Source: JBFGCM01 sp041581135 (lineage in GTDB: Bacteria > Actinomycetota > Acidimicrobiia > Spongiisociales > UBA5794). Taken from it: a stretch of DNA of 64,000 nt. The notes under the pieces are model-generated. The model did no database searches. It worked only from the letters and a program-made list of their open reading frames with translations, and was not told the DNA's origin. This document shows positions 19,822-28,891 of the stretch, piece after piece. The translations under genes were made by a program, and so were the position numbers. Within the stretch, counting starts at the first letter, position 1, and each line of letters starts with the position of its first letter. The DNA is taken from contig JBFGCM010000001.1 of NCBI GenBank assembly GCA_041581135.1, positions 1 through 64,000 of the forward strand, written 5' to 3'.

Positions 19822-21984
19822 TCAGTCCCGTGGGAGTGCGGCGATGGGGACGGTCACCGACGCTTCGGTCGCCAATCCGGTGGTGCGCTGCCAGCGGAAC
19901 TCCTGGCCGTAGTAGGTGAGCAGCGTGTCCCCGCTGATCCGACCCGATGACATCCCAACGGTGGTCCGCCATGCGGCATCTTCGGTCATGACGAACTCGA
20001 AGACGTCGCCTCCGCCGGAACCTCGGTACCAGAAGCCGTTGTAGGCGTCGAGCACGACCAGATCGTCGGCGCCGTCTTGTTCCACATCCATCACCAGGAG
20101 GTAGCTGAAGTGGTCATTACTCGCCCGGTTGGTTCCATACTCGATGGTGAATCCCGAGCCGGTGGAGGTGGTGAACCACCAGTTGCCGTAGAGCGGGTGG
20201 AAGTTGACGATGTCGTCCTTGCCGTCGCCGTTGAAGTCCCCGGCCTGCTGGAACTGCCAACCCGTGGTGGTGTTGAACGTGGACCACAGCGTGGTGTGGA
20301 AGTACTCGCCGGTTGAGCGTGAGATCCACCACGTGCCGTTCGACGGGTGGTAGTTGGCGATGTCGGCCAGGCCGTCACCCGTGAAGTCACCGACGGTCTG
20401 GGTGCCCCATCCGTTGGGCGTGTTGAACAGTGCCCAGAGCTTGGTGACGAAGGCGGCTCCATTCGACTCCGAGATCCACCAGCTTCCGTTGGACGGGTGG
20501 AAGTTGCCGATGTCGTCGTTTCCGTCCCCGTTGAAGTCGGCGACCACCCGAGTCGACCAGCCTTCGGCAGTGCCGAAGGTTCCCCACTTGCTCGTCGTGA
20601 AGCCGGAACCGGTCGAGGTGGACACCCACCACGTGCCATTGGAGGGGTGGTAGTTGGCGATGTCGTCGCGCCCGTCGCCGTTGAAGTCACCGACCAGCTG
20701 CTCCTCCCAGCCGGCGCCGGTGGAGTAGTCCGCCCAGATCTCCGGGGTCGGGAAGGTCTCGGCCCCGTCGATCACCCACCATGTGCCGTCCCCGGGACGG
20801 TAGACCGCCCCATCGAGCACGCCGTCGCCGGTGAAGTCGCCCGTGAGGGGGTTGACATAGGTGTCATGCGGAATCGGGCTCCACAGCGAGTCCACGGACG
20901 AGCGGAACGAGCTGAGCAGCGTGTAGCAGCCGTCACCTGGGCACGACGTGGAAGAGGCATCGCGGTGGCCGCTGATGGTGTTGAACGTGACCACGGTGCC
21001 CTGCGCCCACTTCGTGCCGCCCTTGGACACGACGGTGCTCGTGCCTGCCGGGTCGAGGTTGTGGAGGGATGCCTTCCACGCGAGCACGTCGATGAGGCTC
21101 TCCTGCATGGCGGCGCTGGGTGCCGGGGTCGGGTCGAAGTTGCCCATCAGGCCGATGCCCATCGAATAGCTGTTGAAGCCGCCCGTGTGCGCTCCGGAGA
21201 CGCCGAGGTGGACCCCACCCCGCCGGCCCTCCCACACGCCGCCGAACTTGTCGATCATGATGTTGTAGGCGAGGTCCTTCCATCCCTTGGTGATGGTGTG
21301 ATAGGCGCAGTGGCCGGCGATGATGCTGGGGACGTCGGCGGACGTGTAGTCGTTCGAGGCTGCGGTGTGGTGGACGTAGGCGATCGTCACCTGCACGTAC
21401 TCGGGGTCGTAGCCGTCCGGTCCAGCACAGCTGTCGTTGGGATCCCACTCGCTGCGGGGATGGATGAATGGCTGGCCCGGGGCGGCGGCCTCGGCCTCGG
21501 GCGCAGCGGGGGCGAGCCGGTCGAAAATGCGTTCGATGATGGGCTTCGTGCGATCGGTGGTGTCCACGAGCGCCGCCCAGGCGGTGAGAGGGGCGTCGCT
21601 CTCGACTCGGAACTGCACGGCGGCCTCGGCTCCGGTCCATACCGGATCGGACGCCTCCTTCTGAGTGCGGTATTCGGCAGTGCCCGGGTCGGGGCCGTGA
21701 TCCGACTCCAGCCCGAGCGCATGCCACTCGCTCCAGGTGCCGTCGGCGGCGCGGGTGCGGAACCAGGCGGCGTCGGGCCGCTCGCCTTCCCATGAGAGCG
21801 CAGCGAGGGTGAACGGGTGCTCGATCACCTCGGTCTCGTAGAGGCCTGGGGCCACGGTGCCGGCCGAGAACGTCAGAGGGATCTCGAAGGCGCGAGCGCT
21901 GGGTACATCGCGGCCGGGGATGTCGAGTGGAATGAGGCCGATGACCAGGCCAAGCAGTGCGAACAATGCGAGTCGGCGTTTCAC
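19822..21984 (-). CDS. Secreted N-acetylmuramoyl-L-alanine amidase (PGRP/amidase_2) with FG-GAP/VCBS-like repeats
   Basis: 720 residues from a GTG with AGGAG 6 nt upstream. N-terminal signal peptide (about 1-32), a beta-rich segment (33-165), and an amidase_2/PGRP domain (about 170-340) with zinc ligands in YVHHTAA and in GHRDASSTSCPGDG. The rest is six repeats of 50 residues of the form GDFNGDGRDDIANYHP...GTWWVS, with Asp-rich calcium-binding loops. The predicted activity is hydrolysis of the MurNAc-L-Ala bond of peptidoglycan outside the cell. A second gene at 49478 carries the same repeat at the same period. Located between the flippase and glycosyltransferases. Confidence 0.88.
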   Translation of the reverse strand: MKRRLALFALLGLVIGLIPLDIPGRDVPSARAFEIPLTFSAGTVAPGLYETEVIEHPFTLAALSWEGERPDAAWFRTRAADGTWSEWHALGLESDHGPDPGTAEYRTQKEASDPVWTGAEAAVQFRVESDAPLTAWAALVDTTDRTKPIIERIFDRLAPAAPEAEAAAPGQPFIHPRSEWDPNDSCAGPDGYDPEYVQVTIAYVHHTAASNDYTSADVPSIIAGHCAYHTITKGWKDLAYNIMIDKFGGVWEGRRGGVHLGVSGAHTGGFNSYSMGIGLMGNFDPTPAPSAAMQESLIDVLAWKASLHNLDPAGTSTVVSKGGTKWAQGTVVTFNTISGHRDASSTSCPGDGCYTLLSSFRSSVDSLWSPIPHDTYVNPLTGDFTGDGVLDGAVYRPGDGTWWVIDGAETFPTPEIWADYSTGAGWEEQLVGDFNGDGRDDIANYHPSNGTWWVSTSTGSGFTTSKWGTFGTAEGWSTRVVADFNGDGNDDIGNFHPSNGSWWISESNGAAFVTKLWALFNTPNGWGTQTVGDFTGDGLADIANYHPSNGTWWISRSTGEYFHTTLWSTFNTTTGWQFQQAGDFNGDGKDDIVNFHPLYGNWWFTTSTGSGFTIEYGTNRASNDHFSYLLVMDVEQDGADDLVVLDAYNGFWYRGSGGGDVFEFVMTEDAAWRTTVGMSSGRISGDTLLTYYGQEFRWQRTTGLATEASVTVPIAALPRD
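19942..20841 (-). repeat. Six tandem 150-bp (50-residue) repeats in the amidase gene
   Basis: Units begin at 20841, 20691, 20541, 20391, 20241 and 20091 on the reverse strand, exactly 150 bp apart. Each encodes a GDF.GDG.DD loop, a HP..GTWW strand and a W..F.T..GW turn; the sixth is diverged (MDVEQDGADD). Confidence 0.85.
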
Positions 21985-22086
21985 GGGGCACTCCTGCAGG
22001 TGTGTGGGTGTCGAGCGGGGAAGTGGGTGGAGTATCGGCCGACGCCACCCGAAGGTGAAGCCGGTTCCCGGTTATGTGCCGTCAAC

Positions 22087-23082
22087 TTAGTGAGGCTTTC
22101 GCGTTCTCGCTAGGCGGATCTCCGCCAGCCGCTGCCAGAATCCTATTCCGTAGGCGCTGTGCATGATGACGATGGCGGCCGCCACTCGGGGGGCATTGGA
22201 GCCACCTTTGGCCACGGCCACGAAGCCGACGGCGGCACCATATCCCGCCCAGGGCAACAGCGACCAGGCACCGATGGGTGTGCCCAGGCCTGCGATCGTG
22301 AGGGGGACGCCGGCCACGAGCGCCGCCGGTGCCAGCGGTCGCCACGTGGGAAGGCGGCCGTGTTTGCGCATCGTGTCGATCTTGGCCCGGCCGTAGCGCA
22401 GGTACTGCTTCCACAACGTTCTCGCGCTGTTCCGGGGCTGGTACCAGGAGACGATCGTCGGATCGAGCAGGATCCTTCCGCCCGACTGCGTGATGCGGAA
22501 GTTGAGCTCGTGGTCCTCCCCGATGGCGAAGTCCGGGTCGTATCCCCCGACGTCCTCGATGGCGCGACGGCGGAACGTGCCGAGGTACACCGTGTCGACG
22601 AACTCCCGTTCCTCCGAGTAGTGGAACCTGCCGGGTCCCACCCCGAACGGCGTGGTCGTGGCGACCGCCACTGCGTCGCCGAACCGGGTGGTTCCACGAG
22701 GGCGCATCGGCCCCCCGACCACCGTCGCCTCAGAGCCGAGCAGTGTGGCAACCGACCGTTCCACGTAGTCCTCGGCATACTCGGTGTGGGCGTCCATACG
22801 GACGATCACCTCATGGCGCGAGCGTTCCAGCCCCAGGTTGAGCGCAGCCGCCTGGATGCGATCCGGATTGGGGACGATCTCGAGGCCGGGGATGCGATCC
22901 TGCCAGGCTGCAGCCCGTGCCACGGTGTCGTCCTCGGACCCACCGTCCAGGACGAGGACGTGCATCCGGGCCGCGGGATACGTCTGGGCGGCGACCGAAC
23001 CCAGGCAGCGATCGATGTTCGCCGCCTCGTCGAGCGTGGGGATGAGGAGCGTGACACCTGGATCAGTAGAGGAGTCGACCAT
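22087..23082 (-). CDS. Glycosyltransferase family 2, ExoA-like
   Basis: 331 residues. GT-A domain: VTLLIPTLDEAANIDRCL at the N terminus, the metal-binding region VRMDAHTEYAEDYV, and GEDHELNFRI near residue 190. The C terminus has two or three hydrophobic segments (about residues 250-310), so it is membrane-bound. The layout resembles succinoglycan glucosyltransferase ExoA. Sugar specificity unknown. The 5' end overlaps the 3' end of the upstream glycosyltransferase gene by 20 nt, so the two are one transcript. The 102-bp gap between this gene and the amidase start holds no recognisable feature. Confidence 0.87.
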   Translation of the reverse strand: MVDSSTDPGVTLLIPTLDEAANIDRCLGSVAAQTYPAARMHVLVLDGGSEDDTVARAAAWQDRIPGLEIVPNPDRIQAAALNLGLERSRHEVIVRMDAHTEYAEDYVERSVATLLGSEATVVGGPMRPRGTTRFGDAVAVATTTPFGVGPGRFHYSEEREFVDTVYLGTFRRRAIEDVGGYDPDFAIGEDHELNFRITQSGGRILLDPTIVSWYQPRNSARTLWKQYLRYGRAKIDTMRKHGRLPTWRPLAPAALVAGVPLTIAGLGTPIGAWSLLPWAGYGAAVGFVAVAKGGSNAPRVAAAIVIMHSAYGIGFWQRLAEIRLARTRKPH

Positions 23083-23953
23083 CGAGTGCTCTCAGGTGTC
23101 GAACGGTGTCCGGCCGGATCGGGGCCCGCGTGCGGACCGCAGCCGGTATGTCACGCAGCCCGGCGGCCACGCCGCGGCCGAAGTGGCGCAGTTGGCCGGC
23201 CTTCACCGCCTGGAGCGCGAAGTACCCGGTCCACGCCACGATCTGTGAGATGGCGAAACGCCAGGGAAGGCGGCGCAGGGCGACATGGAAGCGGTTGCGT
23301 ACGTGGTAGTAGAAGTATTGGCCGCTCGGTCTGCCCGCGGTCACCGCATGATGGGTGGTGCGGGCATCCGGGAGGTACCAGATCCGCCACCCGGCGTCGA
23401 GCATGCGGTACGACAGGTCGAGCTCTTCCAGTCCGTAGAACAGCCAGTCGTCGAAGGTGCCGGACTCCCGCAGCGCGTCGCGCCGCACGGCGAAGGCGCC
23501 ACCGATGAAGTACGTGGTCTCGAAGGCGGCTTCGTACCTGGTCTTGTCCTTGGCCGGGAACTCATGACTGCGGGGTGTTCGCGTCTTCGGTTCGTCCATG
23601 CGCATGGCCACGATTCCTGTCTGGGGTGATTCCACGAGGTGGCGCCGGACGCTGGCGACCGCGCCCTCGTGGAGCACGGCGTCGTCGTCCAGGAACAAGA
23701 TGATCGGCGTCGAGGTGAGTTCGATCAAGCGATTGCGACCCCCGCTGACACCGAGGTTGCGGGTGATACGCTCCCACCGCACCGTCGGGTAGCGATCCTC
23801 CAAGCCGGCCGTGCTGTCGTCCGGGCACCCGTTCTCCAGGACGATCACGCTGTCGTCGGGTCCGATCTCGGCCAGCGCCGACTCGACCGCCTTGATGACG
23901 TCGGCGCGACGCTGTCGGGTGATGATGGCCACGGAGATGGGGAGGTCGGGCAT
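23063..23953 (-). CDS. Glycosyltransferase family 2
   Basis: 296 residues. GT-A fold: SVAIITRQRRADVIKAVESAL, then NLGVSGGRNRLIEL and the DXD-type FLDDDAVLHEG (about residue 95), and the acceptor-binding region FYGLEELDLSYRM. This is the rhamnosyl/galactofuranosyl-type arrangement of GT2, but substrate cannot be set. A C-terminal segment (WRFAISQIVAWTGYFALQAV) may associate with the membrane. First gene of a two-gene reverse unit; its promoter lies in the 183-bp divergent gap before 24137, where TACCCT is 12 nt from the ATG. Confidence 0.87.
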   Translation of the reverse strand: MPDLPISVAIITRQRRADVIKAVESALAEIGPDDSVIVLENGCPDDSTAGLEDRYPTVRWERITRNLGVSGGRNRLIELTSTPIILFLDDDAVLHEGAVASVRRHLVESPQTGIVAMRMDEPKTRTPRSHEFPAKDKTRYEAAFETTYFIGGAFAVRRDALRESGTFDDWLFYGLEELDLSYRMLDAGWRIWYLPDARTTHHAVTAGRPSGQYFYYHVRNRFHVALRRLPWRFAISQIVAWTGYFALQAVKAGQLRHFGRGVAAGLRDIPAAVRTRAPIRPDTVRHLRALDGRLLY

Positions 23954-24124
23954 GTACGGAGCGGGAGGGTAGCGAGCAGTGCCAGATCGCCCGTCGTCCG
24001 CATGGGCTCCCGAGGGTCCGGAGCGAAGTCGCCGATCTGGACGCCGGGCCCGGCGGGGCCGACGCGATCTGGCATCTCAAGCGATGCCGGTGGGCGCCCG
24101 ATACTCGGACTAGTCACTCACAGT

Positions 24125-24130
24125 TAGGCT
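24125..24130 (+). promoter_or_regulatory. Putative -10 element (leaderless) for the polyprenyl glycosylphosphotransferase gene
   Basis: TAGGCT lies 6 nt before the ATG at 24137; there is no ribosome-binding site between them. Confidence 0.5.
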
Positions 24131-24136
24131 CTCGAC

Positions 24137-25420
24137 ATGCGCAGACGGCTGCTCCTATCAGTCGCTGTCGGCGACCTCCTTGCGCTCCTCGTTGCCTTGG
24201 CGTTCGCCTCGGCGATCGTGTTCGGCACGCCGCTGCCGTGGCGGGCGATCCTTCCCGAAGGTGCCTCCATCTGGCCGCTGGTGGGGCTCTTGGTGAGTGG
24301 TTTTGCCGTGGCCACGTACGGCACCGGGAAGGCGTGGATCAAGGGACCGCCCCGGCCTGCCTACGGCCGGGCGCTCGCCATCGTTGCCATCACCCTGGCC
24401 ACGGCATCGCTCGGCATCGTGGTGGCGCGGATCTACTGGTCGCGAACCTTCCTCGGCTGGGCTCTGCTCGATTGGCTGATCCTCATGCTGGCGTTGCGTG
24501 CCGTCATCAGGCGTCGACCATGGCGTGAGGAGCTCGTGGTGGTGAGCGGCGAAGCCGAGCTCGTCGATCGGCTACGCCATGCACCTCACGTGGCTGTCTC
24601 CCAGGTCCTGAATCCCCAGTCGACGAAACCGCCACAGGGCCTGCCCGCGGACTCGGCCCTGGTGCTCGACCTGCGAGCCGTGCTGTCGGACCGCATGGCC
24701 CAATTCGTCTCGTCGTGCAACCTCGCCGGCGTGCCTGTGCGCACCCTGGGGGACGTGTTCGAGGAGCACACGGGCCGCTATGCGCTGGTGCACCTCGCGG
24801 AGGGGTGGGAGCTGTCGGCACCGCTGGCACGATCTGCGCCGTACGAGCCGGTGAAGCGACTCCTCGATCTGGCGATCGTGCTGGTGCTGGCACCCCTTGC
24901 GCTGATCGTTGGCGCACTGGTGTGGATCGCGGTGCGGGTGGAGTCCCGAGGACCCGGCATCTTCACCCAGACCCGTGTCGGTCGCAACGGTCGGCCCTTC
25001 ACCCTGTACAAGTTCCGCACCATGAGCGCCGATGCCGAACAGCACGGTCCCCAGTTCGCGGCACCAGACGACGAGCGCACCACCCGGGTGGGTCGGATAC
25101 TGCGCAAGGTGCGGCTCGACGAGCTGCCGCAGCTGTGGAACGTGTTCCGGGGCGACCTGAGTCTGGTGGGACCCCGGCCCGAGCAGGAAGCCTTCGTCGA
25201 AGAATTCGCCGAGACGATTCCGTTCTACGCCCACCGTCACCTGGTTCGGCCCGGACTCACCGGGTGGGCGCAAGTGAACCACGGGTACGCCGATGGCGAC
25301 GGCACCGTCGAGAAGCTGGCGCTCGACCTCTACTACGTGAAGCACATGTCGGTGTGGTTGGACGCCCAGATTCTCGGCAAGACCATCTGGACCGTGGTCT
25401 CCGGATCGGGAGCGCGCTGA
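24137..25420 (+). CDS. Exopolysaccharide polyprenyl glycosylphosphotransferase (long form)
   Basis: 427 residues. Four N-terminal transmembrane segments (about 1-130), a degenerate Rossmann-like segment (130-220), a fifth membrane helix (LLDLAIVLVLAPLALIVGALVW) and a C-terminal bacterial sugar transferase domain with YKFRTMSADAEQHG, DELPQLWNVFRGDLSLVGPRPE and RPGLTGWAQVNHGY. It adds the first sugar-1-phosphate to undecaprenyl phosphate. It is the second initiating transferase in this locus (see 16478), so two glycans or alternative first sugars are possible. Confidence 0.9.
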   Translation: MRRRLLLSVAVGDLLALLVALAFASAIVFGTPLPWRAILPEGASIWPLVGLLVSGFAVATYGTGKAWIKGPPRPAYGRALAIVAITLATASLGIVVARIYWSRTFLGWALLDWLILMLALRAVIRRRPWREELVVVSGEAELVDRLRHAPHVAVSQVLNPQSTKPPQGLPADSALVLDLRAVLSDRMAQFVSSCNLAGVPVRTLGDVFEEHTGRYALVHLAEGWELSAPLARSAPYEPVKRLLDLAIVLVLAPLALIVGALVWIAVRVESRGPGIFTQTRVGRNGRPFTLYKFRTMSADAEQHGPQFAAPDDERTTRVGRILRKVRLDELPQLWNVFRGDLSLVGPRPEQEAFVEEFAETIPFYAHRHLVRPGLTGWAQVNHGYADGDGTVEKLALDLYYVKHMSVWLDAQILGKTIWTVVSGSGAR

Positions 25421-25426
25421 TAGCCT
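25421..25426 (+). promoter_or_regulatory. Putative -10 element (leaderless) for the PIG-L deacetylase gene
   Basis: TAGCCT lies 7 nt before the ATG at 25434, directly after the previous stop codon. Confidence 0.45.
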
Positions 25427-25433
25427 GCGGTCC

Positions 25434-26279
25434 ATGCCCGGACTGCTCGCATTCCACGCCCATCCCGACGACGAGGCCCTCTCGATGGGGGGCACCCTGG
25501 CCCGCTACGCCGCAGCGGAGGTTCCCGTCGTCGTGGTCCACGGCACCCGTGGCGAGGAGGGCGAGATCCACAACCACGACGATCCGGAGTCGATCCGCGC
25601 CACGCTGGGGGAGGTTCGGGCGGCCGAAGTCGCCGCCGCGTTGGATGCGCTCGGCGTCACCGAGCACCACTTCCTCGGGTATCGCGACAGCGGCATGATG
25701 GGAGAGGCGTCGAACCAACATGTCGATTCGTTCTGGCACGCCGATTTCATGGAGGCCACCGGTCGGCTGGTACGGCTCATTCGCCGGTATCGACCGGATG
25801 TCATCACTGCCTACGATCCGTACGGCGGCTACGGGCACCCGGACCACATCCAGGTGCACCGGGTGGGGACGGCGGCCTTCTTCGGAGGGGGCGACATCGG
25901 CCGGTTCCCGCTCGAGGAGGGCGAGGTGCCGTGGGATGCCAAGAAGTTGTACTGGGCGACGTTCCCTCGGTCAGGCGTGAAGCGCATGGTGGAGATGCGC
26001 CTGGCCGCCGGTGAGATCACCGCCGAGGAAGCTGCAGCCGAACCCGGCGCAGGCAGCCGGGACGAGGACATCACCACGTGGATCGACGTCGCGGAGTACG
26101 CGATCGCCAAGGAGAAGGCTGTCCTCGCCCATCGCACCCAGATCCCGGAGGACTCGTGGTTCCGCACGATGCCGGCGGAGATGCGAGAGGGGTTCTTCGG
26201 GCGAGAGCCGTTGACGCTCGCTTTCAGCCGGGTGCCGACCGATCCTGGGGCGACGGATCTGTTCGACGGTATCGGCTGA
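25434..26279 (+). CDS. PIG-L family zinc-dependent deacetylase
   Basis: 281 residues. LmbE/PIG-L fold with the zinc-binding motif HAHPDDEAL at residues 8-16 and the second ligand region YGGYGHPDHIQVH about residue 140. The family includes MshB and mycothiol S-conjugate amidase Mca in actinobacteria, and N-acetylglucosaminyl deacetylases. The extra internal segment after YWATFPRSGVKRMVEM resembles the mycothiol-related subgroup, so a thiol or glucosaminyl substrate is likely; this cannot be fixed from sequence. No signal peptide, so cytoplasmic. Confidence 0.85.
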   Translation: MPGLLAFHAHPDDEALSMGGTLARYAAAEVPVVVVHGTRGEEGEIHNHDDPESIRATLGEVRAAEVAAALDALGVTEHHFLGYRDSGMMGEASNQHVDSFWHADFMEATGRLVRLIRRYRPDVITAYDPYGGYGHPDHIQVHRVGTAAFFGGGDIGRFPLEEGEVPWDAKKLYWATFPRSGVKRMVEMRLAAGEITAEEAAAEPGAGSRDEDITTWIDVAEYAIAKEKAVLAHRTQIPEDSWFRTMPAEMREGFFGREPLTLAFSRVPTDPGATDLFDGIG

Positions 26280-26312
26280 CGACTCCCGATCCTGTTCCCG
26301 GCCCGGGCGGAC

Positions 26313-27764
26313 TCAGGTGATTCCAGCCGTGCGGCGCCGCCAACGGCGCACAGCCAACCCGAACGGGAGGCCGGCCGCAGCGATGCCGGCACCGACCAGG
26401 AGTAACACGCGGTATCCGGCCGCAACTGCGTCGGCGACGTCGTTGGAGGCGGCGACGTCGATGCCGGCAAGCACACTCTGCACCACATCGATGTCGGCGA
26501 TGCGGCCGGTCATCACCGTCAACAGAATGGCACCGCCGATGGCAGTCCCACCGGTGAATCCGATGTTGCGGCCAAAGTCGTGGGCCGCGGTGGCACGCCC
26601 GATGGTGTCGTCCGGCGTTGCTTCCCGCAACACCTGCAGCGCGGCGTTTGTCGACAGTCCGAGGCCGACACCGATGAGCGTGAGCGCGGCGAAGATCGCC
26701 CACAACGGAGCCGTCGCGGCCACCAACGATCCGTTGACCAGCAAGCTCACACCGGTCACGGTGACCCCGGCGAGGATGAGGTGGTCCCCCGGCGTCCGGT
26801 GCTGAAGCCGGCCGCTGATGTTGGCGCCGAGGGTCCAGCCGACCGTGAGGTAGAGGACCGTCCACGCGGTCAACGCCTCTGAACCGAACCGGGCTGCCCG
26901 GATGTAGACGGGGCTGAACACGTATGCCCCCATGCCGCCGAGCAGCACGAAGCCCACTGCAGTCCAGAGGCCACGGTACGGATCGACGAACATGTGGCCG
27001 ATGCGCACCACCGGGGTGGGCTCGTTCTTGGCGTGTCGGTGGTAGGCGAAGGCGGCCGCAGTCGCGATCGCTCCCAGGATCAGCGATGAACGGTCCAGCC
27101 GGTCGAGCGCCAGGACGAGACCGACGAAGAAGACCGCCAGCAGCGAGATGCCGAGGAGGTCGAACGACGTCCGCTCGGCGCCGGCCACCGCACCGGGCAA
27201 GGTCCGCAGCCCGAGCACGATCCCGAGGGCGACCAGCGGCAAGATGACCAAGAAGATCCACCGCCAGTCCAGCACGGTGAGCACGAGGGCGGCGATCGCC
27301 GGCCCGGCCACCGCCATCACACCCCATACGGTGGCACCGGCCGCATAGGCACGTCCCACCATGGCGTGGGGATAGGACAGGGGTACGGCCGCCAGGGACG
27401 TCGTGAACACCAGCCCGCCCCCGGCACCGTGGAACAGGCGGGTCACGATGAGCGTCTCCATCGAGGGTGCCAGCGCTGCCGCCGTGGTCGCCACTGCGAA
27501 CACCGTGACCCCCACCAGGAATATCCGGCGTACCCCGACCGAGTCGATCAAGGGACCGGCGGACACCGCTGCCACGGTCGCCGCCACCAAGTAGGCGGTC
27601 ACCACCCAGGGCAGTCGGTCGACGCGCCCCAGTTCGCCTGCGATCTCCGGCAGAGCCGCGATCACGGCGAGACTCTCGAAGGCCGACAGCGACACCATGG
27701 TGAAGACGGTGAGCGAGACCGCCAGGTAGCGACGCGACAGGAGGGCGGGGATCGGTTCGGCCAC
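26313..27764 (-). CDS. MFS transporter, DHA2-like (14 TM)
   Basis: 483 residues with about 14 hydrophobic segments. The first loop and motif region GPLIDSVGVRRIFLVGV matches MFS motif A, and the segment RLFHGAGGGLVFTTSLAAVPLSY is typical of DHA2 drug:proton antiporters. Probably exports a small hydrophobic compound. The GTG start lies directly after the stop of the DUF402 gene, so it is co-transcribed with that gene and the hydrolase upstream. Confidence 0.88.
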   Translation of the reverse strand: MAEPIPALLSRRYLAVSLTVFTMVSLSAFESLAVIAALPEIAGELGRVDRLPWVVTAYLVAATVAAVSAGPLIDSVGVRRIFLVGVTVFAVATTAAALAPSMETLIVTRLFHGAGGGLVFTTSLAAVPLSYPHAMVGRAYAAGATVWGVMAVAGPAIAALVLTVLDWRWIFLVILPLVALGIVLGLRTLPGAVAGAERTSFDLLGISLLAVFFVGLVLALDRLDRSSLILGAIATAAAFAYHRHAKNEPTPVVRIGHMFVDPYRGLWTAVGFVLLGGMGAYVFSPVYIRAARFGSEALTAWTVLYLTVGWTLGANISGRLQHRTPGDHLILAGVTVTGVSLLVNGSLVAATAPLWAIFAALTLIGVGLGLSTNAALQVLREATPDDTIGRATAAHDFGRNIGFTGGTAIGGAILLTVMTGRIADIDVVQSVLAGIDVAASNDVADAVAAGYRVLLLVGAGIAAAGLPFGLAVRRWRRRTAGIT

Positions 27765-28271
27765 TCAGGCGTCCATCGCCGCCCGCAGCCAGCCGTGGCC
27801 GACAGTGGCGAAGGGCTCAGCGCCCCTTTCCATGGCGAGGGTCAGCCAGGCCGCGGTGGCGCGTGCCGTGGCCACGACGTGCTCGGGATAGGCGAACGCA
27901 CGCTGGTGGGCGAGAAACTCGTCCTCGTCGATCACCTCGACGGTGCGATCGGGATAGGTGACCACGTCCAGGTCGAGGTCGATGGTGGTGACACGATCAC
28001 CGGACCACGTTGTCGGCGTGCCGACATTGCCGTAGATCGCGTACCGGGCGCCCGCTCCGTAGAACTCCGCCTGCCACCACCGCCCTGGCGGCACCAACAT
28101 GACGAACGGATGCTCGATGACGGTGGGCGGTTCCACCCCGCGGCGAGCACGGGTGGGAGCCGGCCCGTAGAGCCACACCCCGTGGTCGTCCTCGCCGAGC
28201 CAGAACGCGCGGAATCTCCAATGCGGTCGGTCGGGCCACTTCTTGGTGTCGACGCGAACCAGTCGGGTCAC
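27765..28271 (-). CDS. DUF402 domain protein
   Basis: 168 residues from the GTG at 28271, which overlaps the upstream stop codon (GTGA). The core motifs YGNVGTPTTWSGDRVTTIDLDLDV and DEDEFLAHQ match the DUF402 fold, whose better-known members bind nucleoside phosphates (for example FomD-like phosphatases and nucleoside diphosphate hydrolases). The acidic residues of the predicted metal site are present. Likely a cytoplasmic phosphatase or nucleotide-binding protein; substrate unknown. Confidence 0.75.
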   Translation of the reverse strand: MTRLVRVDTKKWPDRPHWRFRAFWLGEDDHGVWLYGPAPTRARRGVEPPTVIEHPFVMLVPPGRWWQAEFYGAGARYAIYGNVGTPTTWSGDRVTTIDLDLDVVTYPDRTVEVIDEDEFLAHQRAFAYPEHVVATARATAAWLTLAMERGAEPFATVGHGWLRAAMDA

Positions 28272-28840
28272 AACCTCGCCAGCCAGTCGTCGAACGTGGC
28301 GGCATAGGCCCCGAGCGCGGCGAGAGAACCGGCGATGTCCCCGGGTTGCTGCAGCGAGTGATCGGCACCGTCGATCTCGAGAACGGTGGCATCCAGCGAA
28401 TGGGCGAAGTCCGAGTCCCACGTGGGATCCTCGCTGCCACCAACCACCAACTGCGGGTGATGGATCTGCGCCAAAGCGGACCGAATGGACGTTTGCCGCA
28501 ACAGGGGCGTGAGCCACACCGCGGGCCACCCCCGGTCGAGAGCCGCCGGGGCCGCCATCGTCGACAGCGACTTCGCCACCAGGACCAGCTGAGGGCGCGG
28601 GCCGATCCGCTGCACTGCGGCGGCAAGGCGCTGACCCACCCACTTCACCGGACCGTCGTCGGCCGTCCGCTCATCGGTGACTTGGAGCACAGACCATCCG
28701 CGGCTTTGCAGCACCTCTCGGGAGAACCAGAGCAAGGGCGCCGCCGGCACATATCGCGCACCCGGCATGATGAGGGCGTACCGATCTGGATCACCTACGA
28801 ACAGCTGTCCTCGGCAGACGCCGAGGTCGACATCCTCCAT
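28268..28840 (-). CDS. Small alpha/beta-hydrolase-like protein
   Basis: 190 residues. A compact alpha/beta-hydrolase core: putative nucleophile elbow LVAKSLSTMAA, acid region VGGSEDPTWDSDFA and catalytic His region IDGADHSLQQPGDI. The oxyanion and lid regions are minimal, so it may be an esterase of small size or a non-catalytic homologue. First gene of the reverse three-gene unit with DUF402 and the MFS exporter. A TAGGTT box sits 6 nt before the ATG. Confidence 0.6.
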   Translation of the reverse strand: MEDVDLGVCRGQLFVGDPDRYALIMPGARYVPAAPLLWFSREVLQSRGWSVLQVTDERTADDGPVKWVGQRLAAAVQRIGPRPQLVLVAKSLSTMAAPAALDRGWPAVWLTPLLRQTSIRSALAQIHHPQLVVGGSEDPTWDSDFAHSLDATVLEIDGADHSLQQPGDIAGSLAALGAYAATFDDWLARL

Positions 28841-28846
28841 GACCCG

Positions 28847-28852
28847 AACCTA
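28847..28852 (-). promoter_or_regulatory. Putative -10 element (leaderless) for the small hydrolase gene
   Basis: TAGGTT on the reverse strand lies 6 nt before the ATG at 28840. Confidence 0.45.
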
Positions 28853-28891
28853 CCCGCGACGAGACCTCGCACGACGGATTGTGTGTTCGGC

